From contig JAJDNH010000057.1 of assembly GCA_022340775.1 (NCBI GenBank), positions 1-47,638 of the forward strand: a stretch of DNA of 47,638 nucleotides, given 5' to 3'. Each line of letters begins with the position of its first letter. Positions within the stretch are counted from its first letter, which is position 1. The notes under the pieces are model-generated. The model was not told where the DNA came from. It saw only the letters and a program-made list of their open reading frames with translations, and made no database searches. The position numbers were made by a program, and so were the translations under genes. The DNA comes from Acidobacteriota bacterium (GTDB lineage: Bacteria > Acidobacteriota > Thermoanaerobaculia > Thermoanaerobaculales > Sulfomarinibacteraceae). This document shows positions 1-8,151 of this stretch, one piece after another.

Positions 1-1
1 C

Positions 2-1759
2 TTCATCACTCTTCTCTTCGTGCCGGTCTTTCCGCTGCGCCAGTACCTGTGCAGGTCCTCCGGTAAGCAGTACGAGTTCTTCGGCTCGGTGCCGTTCGGT
101 GCCACGGCCTACATCTGGCGGCAGCTTCTTGTCTTGGGCGCCGTGGCTTCTTTTGCGGTCGGCGGTTTCACGGCCGTCGAGGCGGCTCGGCACAACAACG
201 TGACGTTCGCCAACGGGCTTGACCAAGCGGTGACTGCACAAATGGGGGGAACGACGGTGGAAGTACCCTCCCAGGGGTTCGCAACGCATCGGTTTACGAC
301 CGGCGAACACCATGTCTTGATCAAGGATGCTGGGGGGAAGACGATAGAGGAGGGGAACCTCCACCTCGAGAGCGGGCAGAGTGTAGTGGTCTGGAACGTT
401 CGCGGCGCGGCCCCGCTCTACCTGCAGCGTGTCCCGTATACGGCGGAGAACGCGAACGTACACATCGAGGCCCCACGGCCCGAGGTCTTCTGCGGCCAGA
501 CTCTGGTCGAGCGCAGCGGCGTGGACTTCCCCTTCAGGGAGCCGCCCTCCAGGATTGAATTGAGCTCGGGCCGGCAGGTAGAGTGGCGCACCAACCTTGA
601 TCTTGCGCCGGGAGGCTGGCGGCAGTGTGCCTCCTACCTGATCGAGAGCGGATCGCCCGAACCCGGGCTTTCCCTTGCCACAACACAGTCGAACCTTGAC
701 GACGCGACCGACGTGAGATTTCTCCATGCGCTGGAAGCTCACGCGTACGGGGAGGATGCGGCCCTGAAATGGGTAGAGCAGCAGCTGCAAGCGCACGACA
801 AGATCGACCTTCACAGGCTTCGCCAAGACATCTACAGGGGTGCCGGCCGATTCAGGGAGATCCGGGCAATCTACAGAAGGCTGTACGAGGAGCATCCCGA
901 CTCTCCGGATGCAGCTTATCTGTGGGTTCGCACGCTTCGGAGAGCGGATGCCCGGGCGCAGCTGGCACTGTTCAGAAAGCGCTGGCCTGACCACCAGTAT
1001 CTGCTCCGCTCACAGGCTTGGACACTGCACGTCGACGGCAGCTTCGCTCAGGCGCTACCTCTGTGGAAGGAGCTCGCCAGAGCGGAGCCGGCCTTCACCC
1101 AGTACGAGGCCGAGGCGCTCGTGGCACTGGGGCGTGTGAGCGATGCTCTAGCTGTTCTCAAGGCGCAGCCGGTAGCATCGGTCGACGACGCGGTCAATCT
1201 GGGCTGTGTCGCGAGATTGGCCGGCGACCCTGTCAACACCTCGGTGGTCCGCGGCCTGGCCGGTGACCCGGCCTTCACATCGGCAATGTTCCTGGCGCGC
1301 TTCTCCGGGGAAGTGCCGAAAGGAAAACTCGCGAAGGTCCACGACGACCGGAGGCGGTCGGCGATTCAGGTTGTCGCGGCGCTTCACCGAGACGGCCACA
1401 AGGCGTTTGAGCGCCTGAAGATGGCGCCCGAGGGGAGCGAGGGGTTCCTCGACCCCGACTCAACTTTGCTGCTGCTGGGTGAAGCACTCCGCGCCGGTGA
1501 TGAAGAGCAGGCGCGTCGTATCGAGGCGGCGATCCCAAAGGGAGCCTACTTCGCCAACGCGGTGCGTATGGTCATGGGCTCGGCAGACCCGGAAGACATG
1601 GAGGAGCTGCCCCTGCGGGAGCGTGCTGCCGTCGAGTTGGCCATGTCCCGGCAAGGTGGCATGAGCAGCGGCCGCGCCGAGGCCTTGAGAAGGGCTGCAC
1701 GGCGCGATGACCTCTTTTGTACAGTCGTGAGCTATGCTGCCGAGCGCTGGTCCTCCTGA
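2..1759 (+). CDS. Membrane-anchored protein with TPR-like helical repeats, 5' truncated by the window edge
   Basis: The frame is open to the first bases of the window (it reads FITLLFVPVFPLRQYL before and through a GTG at 20), so the true start probably lies upstream. A hydrophobic stretch at the very N-terminus and a second one (WRQLLVLGAVASFAVGGF) make a membrane-anchored N-terminal part. It is followed by a beta-rich segment and, from about the middle on, by alanine/leucine-rich helical pairs of the kind seen in TPR domains (for example around EIRAIYRRLYEEHPDSPDAAYLWVR). The 3' end overlaps the following M48 metallopeptidase by 26 bp, so the two are co-translated and may work together at the membrane. 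I recognise no named family; the TPR assignment rests on pattern only. The GTG at 20 could be the start if the protein lacks the first hydrophobic segment. Confidence 0.7.
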   Translation, partial: FITLLFVPVFPLRQYLCRSSGKQYEFFGSVPFGATAYIWRQLLVLGAVASFAVGGFTAVEAARHNNVTFANGLDQAVTAQMGGTTVEVPSQGFATHRFTTGEHHVLIKDAGGKTIEEGNLHLESGQSVVVWNVRGAAPLYLQRVPYTAENANVHIEAPRPEVFCGQTLVERSGVDFPFREPPSRIELSSGRQVEWRTNLDLAPGGWRQCASYLIESGSPEPGLSLATTQSNLDDATDVRFLHALEAHAYGEDAALKWVEQQLQAHDKIDLHRLRQDIYRGAGRFREIRAIYRRLYEEHPDSPDAAYLWVRTLRRADARAQLALFRKRWPDHQYLLRSQAWTLHVDGSFAQALPLWKELARAEPAFTQYEAEALVALGRVSDALAVLKAQPVASVDDAVNLGCVARLAGDPVNTSVVRGLAGDPAFTSAMFLARFSGEVPKGKLAKVHDDRRRSAIQVVAALHRDGHKAFERLKMAPEGSEGFLDPDSTLLLLGEALRAGDEEQARRIEAAIPKGAYFANAVRMVMGSADPEDMEELPLRERAAVELAMSRQGGMSSGRAEALRRAARRDDLFCTVVSYAAERWSS

Positions 1760-3179
1760 CCTTTCGGACCTGCGACTCAAGGCGCTCCAGGCCGTCCTGC
1801 TCCAACTCGGCTTCTATGCGGCCGGCCTCGGCATGGTGGTGGTTCTGGTAGCGCTGCCCGTGGCTCAGATGCGGTACGAGAGGCGTGTCGGGTTTGATGG
1901 GATCATCGCCGCCTGCACTGCCGCATGGCTTGTCTGGGCCCTGATCCCACCGCTCGGGCGACGGGGTGCTCCCGGTGCATGCCTGAGCCGAACGGACTAT
2001 CCGGAGATCTACCGTCATGTCGATGATGTCGCCGACCGGATGGGAGCCAGCCCCCCCGAGGAGATTTACCTTCTTGCCGACAGCAACGCTTCGATCTCTG
2101 CGGCGCGGCACTGGTGGCGGAAGATCCACCGCTTAGGCCTGGGCCTTCCTCTCCTCCGCATACTGACTCTGGGCGAGCTCCGTTCCGTGATCGCACACGA
2201 GCTGGGTCATCGGCAGAAGGGCGATCTGCAGCTCGGTCCGTGGGTCTACGGTACACGGCAGGCCATGGCACGCTCTGTCGCAAGAATGGAGCAGGAGGGG
2301 GTTGGACTGCACTGGTTCTTCAACTGGTATGCCAGGCTGTATCTCCGGTTCTCTCAAGACGTGTCACGGCAACAGGAACTGAGCGCCGACAAGCTCGCCA
2401 GCTTGGCGTGCGGGCGCGCAGAGCTCGCAACGGCGCTCTACAAGCTCGAAACCTTGGGTGAGGCTTGGCAGGTCTTCTGGGAGGACGCTTGCTTTCCGGT
2501 TCTGGATCAGGGCCTCCGGCCTCCGTTGTTTGGCGGGTTCGGATTGTTCCTGCAACAGCCCTGGGTAAGTGAGCGCCTCAGCCAGTCCGGCACCGAGGGC
2601 AGGGTGACCACTGGTCCGTACGACAGCCATCCAAGCCTGGCCGACAGGTGTCTGGCACTGGGCGTCAAGTCGGCTCCGCGCCGTCCGGAAGATTGGACTC
2701 CGGCTGTTGACGAGTTGGGAATCGAAGTCGACTCTCTGGAGGAGAGGCTCGCACGGTACTTGGCCGTCGGCCACCGGAGTTTCCCAGTCGTGAGGTGGGA
2801 CGAAGTGGGAGAGCGAGTCTGGCTACCGCGCTGGTCGTCAGAGGTCGCTCCCTATGAGCGCGTCCTGTCGTCGCTTGGTATTCGCCAGGTTGGCGAGGCT
2901 ATGACCGATCTCGACAAGTGGGCGCCGCGCCTTCGGCCTCCCGGACCTGCCCTCCTGAGCCCGGAGGCGGGGCGGCGCCGGGCGGCAAGGTTGCTGGCGC
3001 AGTGGCTCTGCCTCCTGCTGGCCCGTGGCGGCTTTCGTCTCGAGATGATGCCGGGGAGTCCGGTCTCCTTCGAGAGGCAAGGGACCAGTATCCAGCCGTT
3101 CGTGACGATCGGGGCCCTGTATGATGGCAAGAAGACGATCAACGACTGGAACAACCTGTGCGCCGAGCTGAATGTCTAG
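1734..3179 (+). CDS. M48-family zinc metallopeptidase (HtpX/Ste24-like), membrane-anchored
   Basis: This 481-aa protein carries the gluzincin motif HELGH at residues 155-159, with the third zinc ligand expected at Glu215 in QELSAD, the arrangement of M48 peptidases (HtpX, Ste24, YggG). Two hydrophobic segments precede the catalytic domain (about residues 20-42 and 54-74), so the enzyme is probably inner-membrane bound with the active site on one face. The C-terminal 200 residues have a DSHPSLADR segment, typical of M48 proteins, and then an unassigned region. It starts with ATG inside the end of the preceding gene, indicating translational coupling to that TPR-like membrane protein. A role in membrane protein quality control is the family expectation, not shown here. 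Confidence 0.85.
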   Translation: MLPSAGPPDLSDLRLKALQAVLLQLGFYAAGLGMVVVLVALPVAQMRYERRVGFDGIIAACTAAWLVWALIPPLGRRGAPGACLSRTDYPEIYRHVDDVADRMGASPPEEIYLLADSNASISAARHWWRKIHRLGLGLPLLRILTLGELRSVIAHELGHRQKGDLQLGPWVYGTRQAMARSVARMEQEGVGLHWFFNWYARLYLRFSQDVSRQQELSADKLASLACGRAELATALYKLETLGEAWQVFWEDACFPVLDQGLRPPLFGGFGLFLQQPWVSERLSQSGTEGRVTTGPYDSHPSLADRCLALGVKSAPRRPEDWTPAVDELGIEVDSLEERLARYLAVGHRSFPVVRWDEVGERVWLPRWSSEVAPYERVLSSLGIRQVGEAMTDLDKWAPRLRPPGPALLSPEAGRRRAARLLAQWLCLLLARGGFRLEMMPGSPVSFERQGTSIQPFVTIGALYDGKKTINDWNNLCAELNV

Positions 3180-3183
3180 CTGA

Positions 3184-3210
3184 GGGGGGCCGGCCTTTCC
3201 CTGACCCCCC
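3184..3210. terminator. Possible bidirectional terminator between convergent genes
   Basis: A run of six G (3184-3189) and a run of six C (3205-3210) can pair across a 15-nt loop in the 39-bp space between the convergent metallopeptidase and NADH dehydrogenase genes. There is no T-tract, so this is a weak call based on position and pairing only. Confidence 0.3.
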
Positions 3211-3218
3211 GATCCCAG

Positions 3219-4514
3219 CTACTCGTCATCCGTGCTGAATGCGGACGTGCCGGTGATGAGGCGGGCGGAGCGGTTCCAGGTCAGGTAGCTCCACATCCAC
3301 TGCAGGAGAACCAGCAGCCGGTTCTCGAACGCCACCAGCTTCATCAGGTGCACGAACAACCACGCCAGCCAGGCGGGCAGCCCAGAGAAGTGCAGCGGAC
3401 CGATGTCCGCCACCGCGGCGGCGCGCCCAATGGTGGCCATCGTTCCGAGGTCACGGTAGCGGAAAGGCGCACGGGCTTTGCCCGTGAGCCTTGCCTTGAT
3501 CAGCCTGGCCGCATAGGTGCCCTGCTGAACGGCAACTGGGGCGACTCCCGGCAGTGGCTCGCCTTTGTGATCAGCGCAGTGCGCCATGTCTCCCAGCACC
3601 AGGATCTCGGGATAATCGGGCACTGACAGGTCGGGTGCCACCACAACCCTCCCGGCCGAGTCGAGCTCCGCTCCCGCCCTGGCGGCCAGGACCCTTCCCA
3701 GCGGCGAACCCTTGTTTCCCGCCGCCCACAGCACCGTGTGGGCCGGGATGCGAATCTCCCGTTCCCGGCGTCGGACGACGACCCGCTCGCGCTCGATGCC
3801 GGTCACCATGCACTCGGTGGCGACCTTGACGCCGAGCCTGGAAAGGGTGTCGCGGGCGCGGGCGGAGAGCCGCTCGGGGTAGTCGGGGAGGATGCGGTCG
3901 CCGGCCTCGACGAGGACGATCTGCGCGGTCGTCGGGTCGATCGCACGGAAGTCTCCCCGCAGCGTGTGCCGGGCGATCTCGGCCAGCGCCCCGGCCAGCT
4001 CGACGCCGGTGGGGCCCCCGCCGACAACGACGAAGGTCAGGCTGGCGCGCAGACGGGCCGGGCTGCGATTGCGCTCACGTTCGGCGCGCTCGAAGGCCAG
4101 CAGCACCCGGCGGCGGATCTCAGTCGCGTCCTCGACGGTCTTCAGACCAGGAGCCAGCGGCTCCCAGCCCTGGTTGCCGAAGTAGTGATGCCGGGAGCCG
4201 GCGGCCACGATCAGTGTGTCGTACGCCAGCTCGTCCTCGTCGAGCACGACTCGCCGCCCCCCCGGGTCGATGTTCCGCACGTTGGCCAGGAGGACCCGCG
4301 TGTTAGTCTGCCGCCCGAGAACCGCTCGAAGGGGGGCCGAGATGTTGGCGGGGGAGAGCGCGCCCGTCGCGACCTGATAGAGAAGGGGCTGGAACAGGTG
4401 GAAGTTGCGCCGGTCGACCAGCGTCACGCGTACCGGTGCCCGGCGCAGGGCCTTGGCCGCAGCCAGCCCCGCGAAGCCGCCGCCAACGATGACAACATGA
4501 TGCTCATTGCTCAT
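3219..4514 (-). CDS. ndh: Type II NADH dehydrogenase (NDH-2), FAD-dependent
   Basis: NDH-2 oxidises NADH and passes electrons to quinone without proton pumping, as a peripheral membrane flavoprotein. The protein (431 aa) has the N-terminal FAD dinucleotide fold VVIVGGGFAGL (from residue 7), the NDH-2 hallmark RRNFHLFQPLLYQVATG, a second nucleotide-binding glycine motif VVVGGGPTGVELAG for NADH, and the conserved LGDMAH segment that contacts FAD. The C-terminal tail LPAWLAWLFVHLMKLVAFENRLLVLLQWMWSYL is amphipathic/hydrophobic and would attach the enzyme to the membrane. I chose the ATG at 4514 because GGGGAG lies about 10 nt upstream; an in-frame ATG at 4550 lacks such a site. It is transcribed divergently from the ABC exporter. 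Confidence 0.93.
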   Translation of the reverse strand: MSNEHHVVIVGGGFAGLAAAKALRRAPVRVTLVDRRNFHLFQPLLYQVATGALSPANISAPLRAVLGRQTNTRVLLANVRNIDPGGRRVVLDEDELAYDTLIVAAGSRHHYFGNQGWEPLAPGLKTVEDATEIRRRVLLAFERAERERNRSPARLRASLTFVVVGGGPTGVELAGALAEIARHTLRGDFRAIDPTTAQIVLVEAGDRILPDYPERLSARARDTLSRLGVKVATECMVTGIERERVVVRRREREIRIPAHTVLWAAGNKGSPLGRVLAARAGAELDSAGRVVVAPDLSVPDYPEILVLGDMAHCADHKGEPLPGVAPVAVQQGTYAARLIKARLTGKARAPFRYRDLGTMATIGRAAAVADIGPLHFSGLPAWLAWLFVHLMKLVAFENRLLVLLQWMWSYLTWNRSARLITGTSAFSTDDE

Positions 4515-4593
4515 TTGTCTCTTCTCCCCGCCCGGGACTGAACCAACCATAGCCCGGCAAACGCTATTCCGTGTGTCATCTGGCAGGCCGGGT

Positions 4594-4610
4594 TATGCTT
4601 TACGCCGGTG
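4594..4610 (+). promoter_or_regulatory. Candidate promoter -10 (TATGCT) directly before the ABC ATPase start
   Basis: TATGCT at 4594-4599 is followed by only 8 nt before the GTG at 4608 and by 11 nt before the ATG at 4611. No Shine-Dalgarno sequence lies between. If this -10 is used, the transcript would be leaderless. I see no convincing -35 element at 17 bp. Confidence 0.35.
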
Positions 4611-5543
4611 ATGGAGAGATCCGATCTCGCCGTCAGCTGCCGTGGCCTGGTCAAGCGCTACGGGGAGCTGGTTGCCGTCGCCGGCATCGACCTCGAGGTG
4701 AGGCGCGGCGAGTGCTTCGGTCTCCTCGGGCCCAACGGCGCCGGCAAGACGACGACGATGGAGGTGCTTGAAGGGCTGCTGACAGCCAACGATGGCGCGG
4801 TTGAGGTCCTCGGCAGCCGGTGGGGCGGCGACGACCGGGCGCTGCGAGAGCGGCTCGGCGTGCAGCTGCAGGAGACCCAGCTTTCGGAGAAGCTGACGGT
4901 TCGCGAAACGATCCGCCTGTTTCGCAGCTTCTACGTGCGCGGGCGAGAGGTGGGCGAGGTCATCCGTCTGGTGGAGCTGGACGCCAAGGCGAAGGCCCGC
5001 GTGGGGAAGCTGTCCGGCGGCCAACGGCAGCGCCTGGCGCTTGCCTGTGCCCTGGTGTGCGACCCGGAGCTGCTCTTCCTCGACGAGCCGACAACCGGCC
5101 TCGACCCGCAGGCGCGGCTCAGCGTGTGGAGGATCCTCGAGCGCTACCGTCAGACCGGCGGCACGGTGCTGTTGACCACCCACTACATGGAGGAGGCGGC
5201 GCGGCTGTGCGACCGTGTCGCGATCATCGACCATGGCCGCATCATCGCCCTCGGCTCGCCGGCGGAGCTGGTGGCCAGCCTGGGCGCCGATCAGGTGGTG
5301 GAGGTGCGGGCGCGAGGCGAAGTGGCGCCGGAGACCCTCGCCGGGCTGCCGGGGGTCAGCGGGGTCACCGCGGTGGACGGCAGCTTGCGCCTGGCCGTGC
5401 GCGAGATCGGAACTCTGCTGCCGGCGCTTCTCAACGAGCTCGAGCGTCACCAGGCCTCGCTGGAGAAGCTCACCACCCATGAGGCCACCCTCGAGGATCT
5501 GTTCGTCTACCTCACCGGCCGCGAGCTTCGTGATGATGATTGA
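4608..5543 (+). CDS. ABC transporter ATP-binding protein (ABC-2 exporter type)
   Basis: The 311-aa protein is an ABC ATPase that powers the permease encoded next. It shows Walker A GPNGAGKTT (residues 41-49), the Q-loop region, the signature LSGGQ (135-139), Walker B LLFLDEP and the switch histidine in LLTTHYMEEA. The DEPTTGLDP sequence and the C-terminal extension after residue 220, with EDLFVYLTGRELRDDD at the end, are typical of CcmA/DrrA-like ATPases of drug, lipid or heme-type exporters. Start is GTG 4608 or ATG 4611. The stop overlaps the start of the permease, so the pair forms one transport system. The substrate cannot be read from sequence. Confidence 0.92.
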   Translation: MMERSDLAVSCRGLVKRYGELVAVAGIDLEVRRGECFGLLGPNGAGKTTTMEVLEGLLTANDGAVEVLGSRWGGDDRALRERLGVQLQETQLSEKLTVRETIRLFRSFYVRGREVGEVIRLVELDAKAKARVGKLSGGQRQRLALACALVCDPELLFLDEPTTGLDPQARLSVWRILERYRQTGGTVLLTTHYMEEAARLCDRVAIIDHGRIIALGSPAELVASLGADQVVEVRARGEVAPETLAGLPGVSGVTAVDGSLRLAVREIGTLLPALLNELERHQASLEKLTTHEATLEDLFVYLTGRELRDDD

Positions 5544-6612
5544 CAACGCCCGTTTCCGCCGCCTCCGTCCGCTGGCGGAGCTGACCCGGGTGCGGATGCT
5601 GGAGTTCATCCGCGAGCCGGAGGCGGTGTTCTGGGTGTTCGTCTTCCCCGTCCTGCTGGCGGTCGCTCTCGGCATCGCGTTCCGCGCCAAGCCGGTGAGC
5701 TCGCTCGAGGTGGCCGTGGCCGCCGAGCCCGCCGCTGCCAGCCGGATCGAGGCACTCTTACACGGTGCCCCAGGGCTTCGGGTCCACCTCATGGGCAAGG
5801 CTGAGGCCGACCACGCCCTGCGCTCGGGCCGGGTCGACGTGGTGGTCGAGGCGTCCGGGGTGGGCGAGGGTATGCCGCAGGACGTGACGTACAGGTACGA
5901 CCCGACCCGCGCCGAGGGACGCGCCGCACATCTGGCGGTCGACGCAGCGCTCGAAAAGGCGCTCGGTCGAACGGACGTGCTCGAGGCGCACGAGGAACGG
6001 GTGTCACGGCACGGGTCGCGCTACATCGACTTCCTGATTCCGGGCCTGGTGGGGCTCAACCTGATGGGAAGCGGTCTCTGGGGTCTCGGCTTCGCCGTCG
6101 TCTCGGCCCGCACCAGGAAGCTGCTCAAGCGGTTCGCTGTCACGCCGATGTACCGCTCCCACTACCTGCTGTCGTTCATGCTGTCGCGCCTGCTGTTCAT
6201 GGTCCTGGAGGTGGCCGCCATCGTCGGCTTCGGGTGGGCGGCGTTCGGGGTCCGGGTCAACGGCTCGTTCGCCGCCCTGGCGGTGGTGTCGGTGGCCGGC
6301 GCCATGACGTTCGCCGGCGTCGGCTTGCTGGTGGCGGCGCGCCCGAAGACGATTGAAGGGGTCTCCGGCTGGATGAATCTGGTGATGCTGCCAATGTGGC
6401 TGCTGTCGGGCAGCTTCTTCTCCTACGAGCGCTTTCCGCAAATCGTGCAGCCGGTTATCCGCGCCCTTCCGCTGACGGCTCTCAACGACGCTCTTCGCCT
6501 GATCATGAACGCGGGCTCGCCGTTGGCTGCCACCTGGTCGCAGCTGGCGGTCATGGCGCTGTGGGCGCTCGTGAGCTTCGCCCTCGCCCTGCGCATCTTC
6601 CGGTGGACCTAG
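5533..6612 (+). CDS. ABC-2 type transporter permease
   Basis: This is the membrane partner (359 aa) of the preceding ATPase. It begins MMIDNARFRRLRPLAELTR, followed by a first transmembrane helix (VFWVFVFPVLLAVALGIAF), a roughly 150-residue extracytoplasmic domain and then five further hydrophobic helices in the C-terminal half (from YIDFLIPGLVGLNLMGSG onward), the standard ABC-2 architecture. The segment MWLLSGSFFSYERFPQIVQPVIRALPLTAL matches the conserved ABC-2 region before the last helix. The open frame extends far upstream in the overlap with the ATPase gene, but the codon-frame context and family alignment place the start at ATG 5533 (or 5536), overlapping the ATPase stop by about 10 bp. 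Confidence 0.88.
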   Translation: MMIDNARFRRLRPLAELTRVRMLEFIREPEAVFWVFVFPVLLAVALGIAFRAKPVSSLEVAVAAEPAAASRIEALLHGAPGLRVHLMGKAEADHALRSGRVDVVVEASGVGEGMPQDVTYRYDPTRAEGRAAHLAVDAALEKALGRTDVLEAHEERVSRHGSRYIDFLIPGLVGLNLMGSGLWGLGFAVVSARTRKLLKRFAVTPMYRSHYLLSFMLSRLLFMVLEVAAIVGFGWAAFGVRVNGSFAALAVVSVAGAMTFAGVGLLVAARPKTIEGVSGWMNLVMLPMWLLSGSFFSYERFPQIVQPVIRALPLTALNDALRLIMNAGSPLAATWSQLAVMALWALVSFALALRIFRWT

Positions 6613-6674
6613 GCGAGGGCAGCACAGACGGCGAGTGAGGGCGGATACAATCGCGTGGCGGGAGGGCATATTAA

Positions 6675-7238
6675 ATGGGCGAACGCCATCGGCATGGTCA
6701 CCGGTTCCGCGGAAAACCTCGAGACCTGCGGGCGCCGGACCGGGTCGAGCGCCTCGAGGTCGGACGCGTGGTGGGGCTGAGCTTGGAAGGCCTGGACATC
6801 ACCACGGCGCTGGATGTCGGAACCGGCTCCGGTATCTTCGCTGAGGCTTTCGCCGGCATCGGCCTCCAAGTCACGGGGGTCGACGCCAACCCCGAGATGC
6901 TTCTCGTCGCTGCAGAGCACGTGCCTGGCGGCGAGCTCCGGAAGGCGCGGGCGGAGAAGTTGCCGTTCATGGACGGCTCGTTCGATCTTGTGTTCCTGGG
7001 CCACGTGCTGCACGAGACGGATCAGCCGGTGCAGGCTCTAAAGGAGGCGCGGAGAGTTGCCAAGAGAAGGGTCGTCGTCCTCGAGTGGCCGTGCCGGGAG
7101 GAGGAGCACGGGCCACCGCTTGCCCACCGGCTCAGCCACGCCGCGGTGGAAAGCCTGGCAGCAGAGGCGGGTTACGGGGCCGTGGAGACCCTGCAGCTGA
7201 CCCACATGGACCTTTACCGCCTCGGAGTTGGCCCGTGA
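6675..7238 (+). CDS. Class I SAM-dependent methyltransferase (Methyltransf_11 type)
   Basis: The 187-aa protein has motif I ALDVGTGSGIFAEAF, the acidic SAM ribose contact VTGVDANPEML, motif II-like EKLPFMDGSFDLVFLGHVLHE and the following helix. The short length leaves little room beyond the Rossmann core, so substrate is unknown; ubiquinone/arsenite-type methyltransferases are relatives. The His/Arg-rich start MGERHRHGHRFRGK is shared with small methyltransferases of this type. ATG 6675 has GGAGGG 8 nt upstream, and a TACAAT -10-like box lies at 6646-6651. Its stop TGA is embedded in the GTGA start of the next Cys-rich gene, which makes functional linkage to that gene plausible. Confidence 0.85.
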   Translation: MGERHRHGHRFRGKPRDLRAPDRVERLEVGRVVGLSLEGLDITTALDVGTGSGIFAEAFAGIGLQVTGVDANPEMLLVAAEHVPGGELRKARAEKLPFMDGSFDLVFLGHVLHETDQPVQALKEARRVAKRRVVVLEWPCREEEHGPPLAHRLSHAAVESLAAEAGYGAVETLQLTHMDLYRLGVGP

Positions 7239-7471
7239 CCGGCAGCGTCACCACGACCTCGACGATCACCTGTCCGCGCTGCGGCGGGTGCTCGACCGAG
7301 ACCATGCCTACCGACGCATGCGTGTTCTTCTACCAGTGTCCACACTGTCAGGCGATGTTGCAGCCGCGTCCGGGCGACTGCTGCGTGTTCTGCTCCTACG
7401 GCGATGTCAGGTGCCCGCCGAAACAGACCGGGGACGGCGCCGGCTGTTGTGAGGTTCCCGGGCACGAGTGA
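7235..7471 (+). CDS. Small Cys-rich conserved protein with GDCCVFCSYG motif
   Basis: This 78-aa protein contains 12 cysteines: CPRC near residue 13, CPHC near residue 35 and the signature GDCCVFCSYGDVRCPP at 47-62. Small proteins with a GDCCVFCSYG-type motif are, to my knowledge, widespread hypothetical proteins often found near metal or mercury resistance genes; no function is established that I know of. The cysteine pairs suggest metal binding (zinc ribbon-like N-terminal half). The start is GTG 7235, whose last two bases and following A form the TGA stop of the upstream methyltransferase. The reading can be extended upstream in the same frame, but that part overlaps the methyltransferase gene and looks noncoding. 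Confidence 0.75.
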   Translation: MTGSVTTTSTITCPRCGGCSTETMPTDACVFFYQCPHCQAMLQPRPGDCCVFCSYGDVRCPPKQTGDGAGCCEVPGHE

Positions 7472-7535
7472 CACGCCGAGACCTTCCGGTGGTAGAGTGA
7501 AGAATCCAACCGAGTCGTTACCGGGGAGGAGGGCG

Positions 7536-7673
7536 ATGGGACACAGATGGGTGTCCACGGCCGTGGCGGTGGCCGCAATCGCTGCGGTTGTCGCAGGGTG
7601 TACCTGCAGCGCAGCCAAGCGAACGGAGCAGAACGAGCAGCCGGCCGAGGAAGGGAAGGTCGCCGAGGATTAG
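7536..7673 (+). CDS. Tiny predicted lipoprotein (45 aa)
   Basis: The protein starts MGHRWVSTAVAVAAIAAVV and has a lipobox V-A-G-C at residues 19-22 followed by TCSAAKRTEQNEQPAEE, so after processing only about 24 residues, mostly charged, would remain on the lipid-modified cysteine. A strong purine-rich ribosome site (GGGGAGGAGGG at 7523-7533) sits just before ATG 7536, which supports translation despite the small size. No family recognised. It may be a small envelope component; it lies between the Cys-rich protein and a membrane protein and is probably on the same transcript. Confidence 0.6.
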   Translation: MGHRWVSTAVAVAAIAAVVAGCTCSAAKRTEQNEQPAEEGKVAED

Positions 7674-7725
7674 GTCCGAAGGTCCGGACGTAGACTAGAG
7701 AGAAGGAGAGGGAGGAGATCCGGAG

Positions 7726-8151
7726 ATGAGTACCGACCAGGAGCAGCTGCAGCTACTGTCAATCTTCCACTATGTGGTCGGCGGGCTGATGGCGCTGGTG
7801 GCCTGCATCCCGTTCATCCACTTCTTTATCGGGCTGGCTCTGACCGCCGGGTGGTTCGAAAAGCCGGAGCCGGACGTTGCGCCCATAGGTATCGTCCTGA
7901 TGCTGATCGCCGGCCTCTTCATCGTCTGCGGATGGACGCTGGCGGTACTCATGATCGTGGCCGGGCGGTTCCTGGCCAAGCGGCAACACCGCACCTTCTG
8001 CATTGTGGTGGCGGCGATGGCGTGCCTGTTCATGCCTTTCGGCACGATCCTCGGTGTTTTCACGATCGTCGTCCTGATGCGTGAATCGGTGCAGGCGCTG
8101 TTCGAGGGCGGCAAACAAGCCGCCCCTCCTCCAGCGCCGGCGGAGGGGTAG
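7726..8151 (+). CDS. Small integral membrane protein, conserved hypothetical
   Basis: The 141-aa protein has three or four hydrophobic helices: about residues 16-40 (VVGGLMALVACIPFIHFFIGLAL), 51-77 (IGIVLMLIAGLFIVCGWTLAVLMIVAG) and 88-112 (FCIVVAAMACLFMPFGTILGVFTIVVL). It ends in a Pro/Ala-rich tail. The opening QLLSIFHYVVGGLMAL is the start pattern of a common family of small bacterial membrane proteins without known function. ATG 7726 is preceded by GGAGGAG and a TAGACT -10-like box at 7691-7696. The last G of the stop TAG is the first base of the GTG start of the acetyltransferase, so the two are coupled. Confidence 0.78.
   Translation: MSTDQEQLQLLSIFHYVVGGLMALVACIPFIHFFIGLALTAGWFEKPEPDVAPIGIVLMLIAGLFIVCGWTLAVLMIVAGRFLAKRQHRTFCIVVAAMACLFMPFGTILGVFTIVVLMRESVQALFEGGKQAAPPPAPAEG

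Noticed and set aside
5215-5532. Upstream extension of the ABC permease reading frame through the ATPase gene
   Set aside because: It is the shifted frame of a real gene; the permease family alignment begins at MMIDNARFRRL.
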